Source: DASYTH01 sp035762905
GTDB taxonomy: Bacteria > Actinomycetota > Actinomycetes > Mycobacteriales > Pseudonocardiaceae
NCBI RefSeq assembly: GCF_035762905.1
Contig: NZ_DASUCC010000077.1
Coordinates: 62,001 to 126,000, forward strand
Length of the DNA stretch: 64,000 bases
Direction: 5' to 3'
In this document: positions 1-8,295 of the stretch, piece after piece
Position numbering within the stretch: the first letter of the stretch is position 1
Layout of the letters: each line of letters begins with the position of its first letter
Notes under the pieces: model-generated
Told to the model about the DNA's origin: nothing
Database searches by the model: none
The model's input: the letters and a program-made list of their open reading frames with translations, nothing else
Made by a program: the position numbers and the translations under genes

Positions 1-969
1 ACCGACCGCCCCGCGCAGCGCCGCGGTGCGCTCCCGCAGCGGGGCGTCGATCAGGTCGGCGCCGTCCAGGTGCAGGCAGTCGAAGAAATATGGGTGCAGC
101 AGCAGCTCCCGCTCGCTGGTGGCGCCGAACCGGCTCATCGTCTCCTGGAACGGGCGCGGCCGGCCGTCGTCGGACAGCGCCAGCGTCTCGCCGTCCAGCA
201 CGATCGACCGGCAGGGCAGCGCTCGCACCAGCGCGACCAGCTCCGGCACCGCACCGGTGATCTCGCGCAGCGTCCTGGTGTAGATGTGCACCTCGTCGCC
301 GTCCCTGTGCACCTGGATCCGCGCGCCGTCCAGCTTGTACTCCACGGCGCAGGACCCCAGCTCGGTCAGCGCCTCGGCCAGTGAGGAAGCCGGCGAGGCG
401 AGCATCGGGCGCACCGGCCGGCCGAGCTCGAGGCCGAACTCGCCCAGCGCCGCCGCGCCGCCGGCCAACGCGGCCGCGGCGGTCGCGGCCAGCCGGCCGG
501 AGAGCATGAAGGCCCGGCGCACCGCCTCGCCGGGCACCTCGCCGGCCGCCGCGATGGCGTCCAGCATGACCCCCTCCAGCGCGCCCTGGCGCAGCTCACC
601 GGTCAGCAGGCGGTGCAGGAAGCGCTGCTCGGCCACGGTGGCCGCGCCGAACAGCGAGCCGAGCAGCTCGGTGCGCCGGGCGCCGGAACCCTTCCCGCTG
701 GTCCGGGCGACCGCGTCGAGCAGCTCGTCGACCCGCCGCACGGTCAGGCCGGGCTCGGCGGCCGGCGCGATGTCCAGCTCGGCCAGGGTGCGCCAGCCGG
801 CACCGATCCGGCCCTGCCGGGGCGCACCGGCCAGGAACGCGACCGCGGTCTCGATCTCGCCCGGTTCGCCGGCACGGCGCAGCAGGCCGGCCAGGGCAGC
901 CACCTTGGTCAGCCGCGATCGGGTCGCCGCCACGGCCTCGGACGTGGCGACCACATCGGCGAACAGCAC
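1..969 (-). CDS. ligB: ATP-dependent DNA ligase LigB (N-terminal part, cut by window edge)
   Basis: This is the first ~323 residues of an ATP-dependent DNA ligase of the mycobacterial LigB type; the C-terminus lies beyond base 1. The N-terminal DNA-binding region (about 1-180) includes segments such as RLTKVAALAGLL and GELRQGALEGVMLDAI. The adenylation motif EYKLDGARIQVHR follows, with the AMP-accepting lysine at about residue 212. Further on are DGETLAL and FFDCLHLDG, which fit nucleotidyltransferase motifs III and IV. The GTG at 969 is preferred because it gives the usual N-terminus (LFADVVATSEAV); the ATG a few bases upstream is in another frame. The enzyme seals nicks using ATP and is accessory to NAD-dependent LigA in actinobacteria. 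The gene is divergent from the MBL gene. Confidence 0.9.
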   Translation of the reverse strand, partial: MLFADVVATSEAVAATRSRLTKVAALAGLLRRAGEPGEIETAVAFLAGAPRQGRIGAGWRTLAELDIAPAAEPGLTVRRVDELLDAVARTSGKGSGARRTELLGSLFGAATVAEQRFLHRLLTGELRQGALEGVMLDAIAAAGEVPGEAVRRAFMLSGRLAATAAAALAGGAAALGEFGLELGRPVRPMLASPASSLAEALTELGSCAVEYKLDGARIQVHRDGDEVHIYTRTLREITGAVPELVALVRALPCRSIVLDGETLALSDDGRPRPFQETMSRFGATSERELLLHPYFFDCLHLDGADLIDAPLRERTAALRGAVG

Positions 970-1050
970 GGGTTCATCTTGCCCGCTCCCACCGACAGTC
1001 CGGCGGCGTTACCGTTGCCGGCGAGCGGCGCGAACCGAGGGGGAACGACG

Positions 1051-1965
1051 ATGACAGCCAGTTTGGTTCCGGTCGCCGACGGCGTGTACGCCTGGGTGCA
1101 GCCGGACGGGTCGTGGTGGATCAACAACGCCGGCGCGGTGCTCGGCGACGGCGGCCCGATGCTGATCGACACCTGCGCCACCGAGGCGCGCACCCGCCGG
1201 TTCCTGGCCGCCGTCGCGGAGGTCGCCGGCGACGCGCCGGTCCGCCTCGCGGTGACCACCCACCTGCACGGCGACCACGCCTACGGCAACAGCCTGCTGC
1301 CCGAGACCACGGCGATCATCGGGCACCAGGCGACCAGGGCCGGGTTGCTCGCCGACTTCGTGCTGGCCGACACGCCGCCGATCTGGTCCCCCACACCGGA
1401 CTGGGGCGCGGTGTCGATCCGGCCGCCGAACGTTGTGCTGCGCGACGAGTTGACCGTCTACGTGGGTGGCCGGCCGGTGCGGCTGTGCCATCCCGGCCAT
1501 CCGGCGCACACCGCAGGCGACGTGGTGGCCTGGCTGCCCGACGACGGCGTGCTGTTCACCGGGGACCTGATCTTCCACGAGGTCACCCCGCTGGTCCTGA
1601 TGGGATCGATGGACGGCGCGCTGCGCAGCCTGGACTGGCTGGCCGGCTTCGGTGCCGCCCATGTGGTGCCGGGGCACGGAACCCTGGTGGACGGCGCCGG
1701 GTTCGAGCCGGTGTTGGACGCGCACCGGCGCTATTACAGGTTCGTGGTCGAGACGGCAACGGCCGGACGGGCTAACCGCCTCGCCCCGCTGGATGCCGCC
1801 CGTCAGGCCGATCTCGGCGAGTTCGCGGCCTGGCCGGACCAGGAACGGTTGGTGCTCAACCTGCACCGGGCGTATGCCGATCTGGACGGGTCCGAGGTCG
1901 ACATCCTGGCCGCTTTCACCGATGCGGTCACCTATCACGGCGGACCGCTGAGGTGCGCGGTGTAG
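1051..1965 (+). CDS. MBL-fold metallo-hydrolase
   Basis: The protein has 304 residues and a metallo-beta-lactamase fold. The metal-binding motif THLHGDH sits at about residues 70-76 (H71, H73, D75, H76). Later ligand positions are visible in CHPGHPAHTAGD, FTGDLIFH and VPGHG. There is no signal peptide, so it is probably cytoplasmic. Members of this family hydrolyse thioesters, lactones or related bonds, and the substrate cannot be told from the sequence. The ATG at 1051 is preferred over long upstream extensions because a purine-rich GAGGGGG lies about 8 nt before it and the domain starts at once. A TACCGT at 1007-1012 is a possible -10 in the divergent region shared with ligB. Confidence 0.85.
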   Translation: MTASLVPVADGVYAWVQPDGSWWINNAGAVLGDGGPMLIDTCATEARTRRFLAAVAEVAGDAPVRLAVTTHLHGDHAYGNSLLPETTAIIGHQATRAGLLADFVLADTPPIWSPTPDWGAVSIRPPNVVLRDELTVYVGGRPVRLCHPGHPAHTAGDVVAWLPDDGVLFTGDLIFHEVTPLVLMGSMDGALRSLDWLAGFGAAHVVPGHGTLVDGAGFEPVLDAHRRYYRFVVETATAGRANRLAPLDAARQADLGEFAAWPDQERLVLNLHRAYADLDGSEVDILAAFTDAVTYHGGPLRCAV

Positions 1966-2043
1966 CTTTTCGTCCACTATGGACCAGCCCGTTCGCCCAT
2001 TCGTGTAATTGTTCGGTGCCGCCGTTATAGCGAAGATGCGGCT

Positions 2044-2892
2044 ATGCCCGGTAATCCGCACACGTCCGTCCGGTCGCGAGCGGTGGCCGCCGAGCTTCGC
2101 AGCCTGCGGGAGCAACGCGGGATGAGCTGTGCCGAGGTGGCCAAGCTGCTCGGCGTCTCGGCCAGCAAGATCAGCCGGATCGAGACCGGGAACAGCGGAA
2201 TGCAGGTCGACGACGTCGCCGCATTGCTGGGTTTCTACCGGGTTCCGACCGTGCGCCGGCAGGAACTGCTGGACATGCTGCGCCGCAGCAACCAGAAAGG
2301 ATGGTGGCAACGCCAGTCCGGAATTCCACAACTGTGGCGGGCACTGATCGAGCTGGAGAGCAAAGCGGTCGGCATCATCAACTACGAACCGTTGGTGATT
2401 CCCGGACTATTGCAGACTTCCGAATACAGCGCGGCAATGATCCAGGGCGTCGAGCCCGCGATGGCCGGCGCCGAGCTGGACAATCTCGTGGCCACCCGGA
2501 TGGCCCGGCAGACGCTGCTGACCCGGGCCGCCGCGCCGCGTTTTCTCGCGGTGCTCTGCGAGGTCGCGTTACGGCTGCCGGTCGGTGCGCCCGGCGTGAT
2601 GCGGCGCCAGCTCCAGCACCTCGTCAGCGTGGCCGAGCGGCCGAACGTCGAGCTGCGGGTGGTGCCGGCGAGCACCGGGGCGCACGCCGGGCTGCGCGGG
2701 CCATTCGTGATTCTCGACTTCGTCGACGAGGCCAGCGTGGCATTCATCGAGAATCACGACACCGGCGTTTTCATCGACGAAGGCGCCGATCTGGAGCGCT
2801 ATCGCCTGGCCCTGCGAAACATTCTGGGGGTGGCCCTGCCACCGGACGCCTCCGCCGGTCTGGTCGGTACGATCGCCGCCGAGTTCGGCTAG
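2044..2892 (+). CDS. XRE-family regulator with DUF5753 (Scr1/WhiJ-like)
   Basis: The protein has 282 residues. An N-terminal helix-turn-helix lies at about 15-70 (LRSLREQRGMSCAEVAKLLG, then SASKISRIETG), and a DUF5753 domain at about 100-275 contains the usual EPLVIPGLLQT segment. This architecture is abundant in mycelial actinomycetes. It is almost always paired with a DUF397 gene, as here 16 bp downstream, and some pairs act in development or behave like antitoxin-toxin pairs. It is likely a DNA-binding repressor of its own operon. The ATG at 2044 fits the family N-terminus; no strong Shine-Dalgarno is seen and a TTATAG lies about 14 nt upstream. The target and signal are unknown. Confidence 0.88.
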   Translation: MPGNPHTSVRSRAVAAELRSLREQRGMSCAEVAKLLGVSASKISRIETGNSGMQVDDVAALLGFYRVPTVRRQELLDMLRRSNQKGWWQRQSGIPQLWRALIELESKAVGIINYEPLVIPGLLQTSEYSAAMIQGVEPAMAGAELDNLVATRMARQTLLTRAAAPRFLAVLCEVALRLPVGAPGVMRRQLQHLVSVAERPNVELRVVPASTGAHAGLRGPFVILDFVDEASVAFIENHDTGVFIDEGADLERYRLALRNILGVALPPDASAGLVGTIAAEFG

Positions 2893-2908
2893 AGACAGGA
2901 GTTCACCG

Positions 2909-3115
2909 GTGAGCTTCACCCGCTGGCGCACGAGCTCGCGGAGTACCAACAACGCCAACTGTGTCGAGGTGTGCCACGCGCAGGCGATGGTGGGGCTGCG
3001 GGACGCCAAGAATTCCGGCGGTCCGGTGCTGGCGTTTCCCCGGCATTCCTTTCAAGCCTTGCTGCGCTCGTGGTCAGCGGAGCGCTGCGGCGATCTCGGC
3101 CACCGCGGCGTGTAG
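2909..3115 (+). CDS. DUF397 domain protein
   Basis: This 68-residue DUF397 protein shows the family signature: W-x-TSSRSTNNANCVEV near the N-terminus, LRDAKNSGGPVLAFP in the middle and an aromatic FQALLRS segment near the end. The GTG at 2909 follows an AGACAGGAG site. It lies just after the XRE/DUF5753 gene and probably forms an operon with it. DUF397 proteins are small partners of such regulators, sometimes described as the toxic or effector member. The last 14 codons overlap the 3' end of the convergent MocR gene by 42 nt, making the C-terminus slightly longer than usual. The biochemical function is unknown. Confidence 0.85.
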   Translation: MSFTRWRTSSRSTNNANCVEVCHAQAMVGLRDAKNSGGPVLAFPRHSFQALLRSWSAERCGDLGHRGV

Positions 3116-4477
3116 CCGGTCGATGGGCAGCGCCGCGTAGCCGAGCACCAGACCCGGGTACGGGCCACCGGTTCCCGCGCGGACATACCGGGACAATGCG
3201 GGCGCGAGGATGCCGTGCGCGGCAAGGCGTTGGTGCACGGCGCAATCGTCGACCCCGTCGGGCAGCCGGAGCAGCACGTGCAGGCCGGCGGCGATCCCGA
3301 TCGGTTGCCAGTCGGGCAGATGCTCGGCCAGCGCGGCCAGCAGCGCGTCCCGCCGGCGCCGGTACAGCAGCCGGCTGCGGCGCAGATGCCGGTCGTAGCC
3401 GCCGGATCGCAGCATTCCGGCGAACGCGGCCTGCGGCAGCGGCGAGCAACCCAGGTCGGTCCACCGCTTGCGGGCTACCAGACCGGCGCGCAATGCGCGG
3501 GGCGCGACCAGCCAGCCCAGCCGCAGGGCCGGCGCCAGGGTCTTGCTGAGGCTGCCGACATAGGCCACCCGGTCCGGGTCCATCGCCTGCATGGCCCGCA
3601 GCGCCGGCCGGTCGTAGCGGTGCTCGGCGTCGTAGTCGTCCTCGATGACCAGCGCGTCCCGCTCTCGGGCCCAGGCGAGCAGGGCGTGCCGGCGGTCCGG
3701 ATGCAGTGCGACGCCGAGCGGGAACTGGTGCGCCGCGGTGACCACGACGGCCCGGCAGGGCGTGGCCGCCAGCGCATCCACCCGGATGCCGCCGGAGTCC
3801 GCGGGCACGGCGTGCGGCCGCAGGCCCAGGCCGCGCAGCAGCTCGGTCTGGCCCTGGTGCCCGGGCTCCTCCATGGCGACGTCCGCGCGGCCCTGACCGG
3901 CCAGCACCGCGCTGAGCAGGGACAACGCCTCGGTCGCACCGTTGGTGATCACGATGTCGTCCGGTTCGGCGGTCACCGCGCGGACCCGGCCCAGGTATCC
4001 GGCCAGCTCCGTGCGCAGCTCGGGCAACCCGGCCGGATCCGGATAGCCGAGCGCCTCGTCCGGCAGCCGGGCCAGCGCCGCCCTGGTCGCCGCCACCCAC
4101 TCGGCGCGCGGGAAGGCACCCAGCGCGGGCCGGCCGGGGCGCAGGTCGAACCGCCAGCGGGGGTCCTCCTCGGCCGGGCGGTGTGCCGCGGCGGTGCCAC
4201 TGCTCAGGCCGGCGGCGACCGAGGTGCCCGATCCCCGGCGGGTGGCCAGGTAGCCCTCGGCGGTCAGCTGGCCGTAGGCGGCGGTCACGGTGCCGCGGGC
4301 CACGCCGAGCTGGCGGGCCAGATCCCGGCTGGACGGCAGCCGGGTCCCGGGGGTGAGCTGGCCGCCGCGGATCGCCGTGCGCAGCGCGGCCTCGACGCCG
4401 CGCCCGTGCCGCCCGCGCCGGGTGGCGGTGGCCGCCGGGAGCAGCAGCTCCCGCAAGGTGGCCCATTCTTCGGACAT
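3074..4477 (-). CDS. MocR-family (GntR-aminotransferase) transcriptional regulator
   Basis: The protein has 467 residues. A GntR-type winged helix-turn-helix lies at about 25-95 (GTRLPSSRDLARQLGVARGT, then AYGQLTAEGYL). It is fused to a fold-type-I aminotransferase domain at about 115-465. The PLP-lysine motif is SLSKTLAPALRLG, with the lysine near residue 310, and IEDDYDAE carries the conserved aspartate. MocR proteins sense PLP or amino compounds and control nearby genes. No pdxST or GABA genes are adjacent, so the regulon is not evident. The ATG at 4477 gives a normal N-terminus. The gene is convergent with the DUF397 gene and lies 31 bp downstream of fumC on the same strand. Confidence 0.88.
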   Translation of the reverse strand: MSEEWATLRELLLPAATATRRGRHGRGVEAALRTAIRGGQLTPGTRLPSSRDLARQLGVARGTVTAAYGQLTAEGYLATRRGSGTSVAAGLSSGTAAAHRPAEEDPRWRFDLRPGRPALGAFPRAEWVAATRAALARLPDEALGYPDPAGLPELRTELAGYLGRVRAVTAEPDDIVITNGATEALSLLSAVLAGQGRADVAMEEPGHQGQTELLRGLGLRPHAVPADSGGIRVDALAATPCRAVVVTAAHQFPLGVALHPDRRHALLAWARERDALVIEDDYDAEHRYDRPALRAMQAMDPDRVAYVGSLSKTLAPALRLGWLVAPRALRAGLVARKRWTDLGCSPLPQAAFAGMLRSGGYDRHLRRSRLLYRRRRDALLAALAEHLPDWQPIGIAAGLHVLLRLPDGVDDCAVHQRLAAHGILAPALSRYVRAGTGGPYPGLVLGYAALPIDRLHAAVAEIAAALR

Positions 4478-4508
4478 CGACCGCGAGGCTACTCCTGCAC
4501 CACTTCTC

Positions 4509-5906
4509 TCAGCGGCCGCCGCGGGCCATGTGCAAGGGGTTGAGCGCCTCGTCCAGCTGGGCCACGGTCAGCCGGCCGGCGTCGACATGGCCGCGCTCCA
4601 GCACCACCTCGCGGATCGTCTTGCGTTCGCGCAGGGACTGCTTGGCGATCGCCGCCGCCTCCTCGTAGCCGAGGTAGCGGTTGAGCGGGGTGACGATCGA
4701 CGGCGAGGACTCGGCGTACTCGCGCATCCGGTCGGCGTTCGGCGTGACGCCGGCGATCACCTTGTCGGCAAGCAGGGTGGCGACCGCGGCGAGCAGCCGG
4801 GCGGACTCGAGGACGTTGCGGGCGATCACCGGGAGCATCACGTTGAGCTGGAAGTTGCCCTGGCTGCCGGCGAACGCCACCGCGGCGTCGTTGCCGATCA
4901 CCTGGGCCACCACCATCATCGTGGCCTCGGCGATCACCGGGTTGACCTTGCCGGGCATGATCGACGATCCGGGCTGCAGGTCGGGCAGGGCCAGCTCGGC
5001 CAGGCCGGTGCGCGGGCCGGAGCCCAGCCAGCGCAGATCGTTGGCGATCTTGAACAGGGACACCGCGACCGTGCGCAGCTGGCCGGACGCCTCGACCACG
5101 CCGTCCTGGGTGGCCTGTGCCTCGAAGTGGTCGCGGGCCTCGATGAGCGGCAGGCCGGTGACCTTGGCCAGCTCCCTGGCCACGGCGGCGCCGAACCCCT
5201 CCGGCGCGTTCAGACCGCTGCCCACCGCGGTGCCGCCGATCGCCAGCTCGCCCAGCCGGGGCAGGCACGAGGTGAGCCGGTCGATGCCGTAGCGCACCTG
5301 GGTCGCCCACGCCGCCGCCTCCTGGCCGAGCGTGACCGGGACCGCGTCCATCAGGTGCGTGCGCCCGGACTTGACCAGGTCGGCCCAGTCGGCGGCGCGC
5401 TTCTCCAGGGTGCCGGCCAGGTGCTCGAGCGCCGGGATCACGTCCCGGACCAGCGCCTCGGTCGCCGCGATGTGGATCGTGGTCGGGAAGGTGTCGTTCG
5501 ACGACTGGGACGCGTTGACCTCGTCGTTGGGGTGCACGTCGCGGCCGAGCGCGCGGCCGGCCAGGGTGGCGATCACCTCGTTGGCATTCATGTTCGACGA
5601 GGTGCCCGAACCGGTCTGGAACACGTCGATCGGGAAGTGCTCGTCGTGCTGGCCGGCGGCGACCTCCTCGGCCGCGGCGGCGATGGCCTCGGCCGGGCCG
5701 GGGTCCAGCACGCCGAGCCGGCCGTTCACCCGGGCGGCGGCCGCCTTCAGCAGGCCGAGGGCGCGGATCTGGGACCGCTCGAGGCCCCGGCCGGAGATCG
5801 GGAAGTTCTCCACCGCGCGCTGAGTCTGCGCCCGCCACAACGCCTGCGCCGGCACCCGGACCTCGCCCATCGTGTCGTGTTCGAGCCGATAGCCGCCTTC
5901 CGTCAT
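4509..5906 (-). CDS. fumC: Class II fumarate hydratase
   Basis: This 465-residue class II fumarase interconverts fumarate and malate in the TCA cycle, in the cytoplasm, as a homotetramer. The superfamily signature GSSIMPGKVNP is at about residues 312-322. Other conserved segments are QTGSGTSSNMNANEV, VHPNDEVNASQSSND and KSGRTHLMDAVPVTLGQE, the last being the active-site region with the catalytic histidine. The ATG at 5906 gives the normal N-terminus (RLEHDTMGEVRVP). In M. tuberculosis the orthologue (Rv1098c) is also next to glpX; here a reductase and two L,D-transpeptidases lie between them. Confidence 0.95.
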   Translation of the reverse strand: MTEGGYRLEHDTMGEVRVPAQALWRAQTQRAVENFPISGRGLERSQIRALGLLKAAAARVNGRLGVLDPGPAEAIAAAAEEVAAGQHDEHFPIDVFQTGSGTSSNMNANEVIATLAGRALGRDVHPNDEVNASQSSNDTFPTTIHIAATEALVRDVIPALEHLAGTLEKRAADWADLVKSGRTHLMDAVPVTLGQEAAAWATQVRYGIDRLTSCLPRLGELAIGGTAVGSGLNAPEGFGAAVARELAKVTGLPLIEARDHFEAQATQDGVVEASGQLRTVAVSLFKIANDLRWLGSGPRTGLAELALPDLQPGSSIMPGKVNPVIAEATMMVVAQVIGNDAAVAFAGSQGNFQLNVMLPVIARNVLESARLLAAVATLLADKVIAGVTPNADRMREYAESSPSIVTPLNRYLGYEEAAAIAKQSLRERKTIREVVLERGHVDAGRLTVAQLDEALNPLHMARGGR

Positions 5907-6002
5907 CCCCCTAGTGTGGCGCGGGACACTGTTGTGGGCACAGTGGCGCAGCCCACATAGTCTTTCCGTTAGCTCCCTCACCACGCTGCCGAGGCGGTAC
6001 GC

Positions 6003-6998
6003 ATGACGAACGCGACACCCACGGAAGTCGACATCCTGATCGTCGGAGCGGGGCCGACCGGCCTGTTCGCGGCGTACTACGCGGGATTCCGGGAGCTGTC
6101 CGTGGCCCTGGTCGATTCGCTGCCGGAGCCCGGTGGGCAGGTCACCGCGATGTACCCGGAGAAGATGATCTTCGACGTGGCCGGGTTCCCGGCGGTGCGC
6201 GGCCGGGACCTGGTCACCGCCCTTGTCGAGCAGACCGACCAGTGGAAGCCGAACTACCTGCTCGGCCGCAAGGCGGTCTCGCTGTCCGAAGTGGACGGTC
6301 AGTTCGACGTGGGGCTGGACGGCGGCACGGTGATCCGGGCCGGTGCGGTGCTGATCACCGCCGGGATGGGCGAGTTCTCCCCGCGGCCGCTGCCCGCCGG
6401 CGACGGCTGGCTCGGCAACGGCGTCGTGCACTTCGTGCCCGCCCCGGAGGCGCACCGCGGCCAGGACGTGGTCGTGGTCGGCGGCGGCGACTCGGCGTTC
6501 GACTGGGCGCTGTCGCTGCACCCGATCGCCCGCAGCGTCACGCTGGTGCACCGCAGGGCCAAGTTCCGCGCGTTCGCCGCGACCGTGCGCCAGGTGCAGG
6601 AGTTGGGCGTGCCGATCATCACCGACGCCCAGGTGATGGCGCTGCGCGGGGACGAGGGCGGGCTGGCCGAGGTCGAGCTGTCCGTCAAAGGCCCGGCCGG
6701 CCAGGAGGTCCGGGTGCTGCCCGCGCAGACCGTGGTCGCCGCGCTCGGCTTCACCGCCGACCTCGGGCCGATCGAGTCCTGGGGCCTGAAGATCGACCAC
6801 CGGGCGATCGCCGTGGACAGCACCATGCGCACCGCCCGGAACCGGATCTACGCCGCCGGCGACATCGCCGCCTACCCCGGCAAGGTCAAGCTGATCGCCA
6901 CCGGCTTCGGCGAGGCCGCGACCGCGGTGAACAACATCGCCGTCGCCCTCGACCCGGCCGCGCACCTGTTCCCGGGTCACTCCAGCGACGTCCCCTAA
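6003..6998 (+). CDS. Thioredoxin-reductase-like ferredoxin/flavodoxin-NADP+ reductase
   Basis: The protein has 331 residues. The FAD-binding dinucleotide fold GAGPTGLFAAYYAG is at about 14-27, and the NAD(P)H site VVVGGGDSAFDWAL at about 157-170. The C-terminal flavin segment is IYAAGDIAAYPGK. The CxxC redox pair of true thioredoxin reductase is absent from the NADPH domain. That pattern, with EPGGQVTAMYPEK, identifies the TrxR-like ferredoxin-NADP+ reductase group (YumC type), which passes electrons between NADPH and ferredoxin or flavodoxin. A ferredoxin gene occurs at 54.6 kb, but a functional link is only inferred. The 3' end overlaps the convergent transpeptidase gene by 4 nt through a TAA/CTA arrangement. 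Confidence 0.85.
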   Translation: MTNATPTEVDILIVGAGPTGLFAAYYAGFRELSVALVDSLPEPGGQVTAMYPEKMIFDVAGFPAVRGRDLVTALVEQTDQWKPNYLLGRKAVSLSEVDGQFDVGLDGGTVIRAGAVLITAGMGEFSPRPLPAGDGWLGNGVVHFVPAPEAHRGQDVVVVGGGDSAFDWALSLHPIARSVTLVHRRAKFRAFAATVRQVQELGVPIITDAQVMALRGDEGGLAEVELSVKGPAGQEVRVLPAQTVVAALGFTADLGPIESWGLKIDHRAIAVDSTMRTARNRIYAAGDIAAYPGKVKLIATGFGEAATAVNNIAVALDPAAHLFPGHSSDVP

Positions 6999-7525
6999 AC
7001 CACCACCTGGACGAGCTGACCGGCGGTCAGTCCGTCGAAGAACGTCCTGGCCGCCTCGGCGGTCAACCGGACGCAGCCGTGCGAGTCCTCGGTGATGCTG
7101 CCCTCGTGGAAGGCGATGCCGCCCGGCGCGAAGAAGACCGAGTACGGCATCGGGGTGCCGTAGATGCTGCTGGTGTTCTCCGCGTCCTTCCAGGACACCG
7201 GAAACGTCCCGGTGGGCGTGCGGTTGGCCGGCCCGCCGTGCGCGATCGGCACCGGACCGTAGTCGACCAGTCCCGCGGACATCAGCCACGCCTGCCGGGT
7301 GGACAGGCGCACGCAGGCCCGGACCCCCGGCGCACACGGCGGCGGGGGTGGCGGGGCGACGGTGGTGCTGGTGGTGGTCGTCGTGTTGGGGGCCGGCGCG
7401 GTGCTGCCGCCCGATGCCGGCGGTGCGGCGGCCGGCCGAGCCGCCGGAGCGCATCCGGCCAGCGCGGTGAGGATCAACGCGGTGCGGATCAACGCGGCGG
7501 CGAGCGCCGTGCGCGGTGCTGGCAT
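6995..7525 (-). CDS. L,D-transpeptidase lipoprotein (YkuD), copy 1
   Basis: The product is a 176-residue secreted lipoprotein. A lipobox LAGC ends the signal sequence at about residues 22-25. A Pro/Thr-rich linker with a run of threonines follows, then a compact YkuD domain at about 60-176. The catalytic motif is HEGSITEDSHGCVRL, with the nucleophilic cysteine near residue 150. L,D-transpeptidases make 3-3 cross-links or attach proteins to peptidoglycan. The ATG at 7525, preceded by GGGAGG, is preferred over a GTG at 7555 because it places a short basic n-region before the hydrophobic signal. It lies 64 bp downstream of a second copy with the same architecture, so tandem duplication is likely. 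Confidence 0.85.
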   Translation of the reverse strand: MPAPRTALAAALIRTALILTALAGCAPAARPAAAPPASGGSTAPAPNTTTTTSTTVAPPPPPPCAPGVRACVRLSTRQAWLMSAGLVDYGPVPIAHGGPANRTPTGTFPVSWKDAENTSSIYGTPMPYSVFFAPGGIAFHEGSITEDSHGCVRLTAEAARTFFDGLTAGQLVQVVV

Positions 7526-7589
7526 GGGGCCTCCCGGTCGCCGCGTGCCGTCCACCCTTCACTCACGCGGCGCCGGCGGCCCAGGTTGC

Positions 7590-8213
7590 CTAGCGCACCA
7601 CCTGCACGGTGGCGCCGACGGCGAGGGAGTTGTAGTAGGTCTTGGCGGCCCCGTTGGACAGGTGGATGCAGCCGTGCGACAGCTCGCGCAGGCTGCCGGC
7701 GTGGAAGGCGATGCCGCCGTTGAAGAACACCGAGTACGGCATGGGCGCGTCGTCGAAGAGCGAGCTCTTGTGGTCGATGTCCTTGAACGACACCCGGAAC
7801 GTGCCGGGCGGGGTGCGGTAGCCGGGCCGGCCGTGCGTGATCGGCACCGGGCCGTAGCTGACCACGCCGCCCTTGAGCAGCCAGGACCGGTTGGCCGACA
7901 GGTCGATGCAGGCGCCGTCGGTGATCGTGCACGGCGTGCCGCCGGCCGGCTTCGGGGCCGGCTTCGGCTTGGGCTTCGTGGTGGTCGGCTTCGGCTTGGG
8001 CGCGGGGGCCGGAGCGGGCGCCGGTGCCGGCTCGGCGGCCGGTGGCGCCGGGGGCGGCGTCGTCGTGGTGGTCGTGGGGGTGGTCGTCGTCGTGGTCGTG
8101 GGGCTCGGCGTGCCGGTGTCGGCGGCCGGCCGGGCCTGCGGTGCGGGACCGCACGCGGACAGCACCGCGGCTCCGGTCAGTGCCGCCCCGACGATCAGCT
8201 TCTTGATCCGCAT
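7590..8213 (-). CDS. L,D-transpeptidase lipoprotein (YkuD), copy 2
   Basis: The product has 207 residues. Its lipobox signal starts MRIKKLIVGAAL and ends LSAC. A long low-complexity linker rich in Thr, Pro, Ala and Lys runs from about 30 to 100. The YkuD domain ends with FHAGSLRELSHGCIHL, with the catalytic cysteine near 180. The ATG at 8213 follows an excellent GAGGAG site 5 nt upstream, which rejects a longer GTG start at 8255. The linker probably spans the outer wall layers from the membrane anchor. It matches copy 1 over the catalytic half (GPVPI-HG, PMPYSVFF, GIAFH), consistent with duplication. Role: peptidoglycan remodelling outside the membrane. Confidence 0.87.
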   Translation of the reverse strand: MRIKKLIVGAALTGAAVLSACGPAPQARPAADTGTPSPTTTTTTTPTTTTTTPPPAPPAAEPAPAPAPAPAPKPKPTTTKPKPKPAPKPAGGTPCTITDGACIDLSANRSWLLKGGVVSYGPVPITHGRPGYRTPPGTFRVSFKDIDHKSSLFDDAPMPYSVFFNGGIAFHAGSLRELSHGCIHLSNGAAKTYYNSLAVGATVQVVR

Positions 8214-8295
8214 GTCAGCTCCTCGCACAGACCAGACGTTATTGGTCTTTACCAAAGATGACGTTGCGGAACGATCACAGGTTGCCTGCGGCCGG

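Noticed and set aside
5932..5963. TTGTGG ... TAGTCT as promoter for the ferredoxin reductase gene
   Set aside because: The 20-nt spacer is too long; only the TAGTCT is plausible, so no feature was made.
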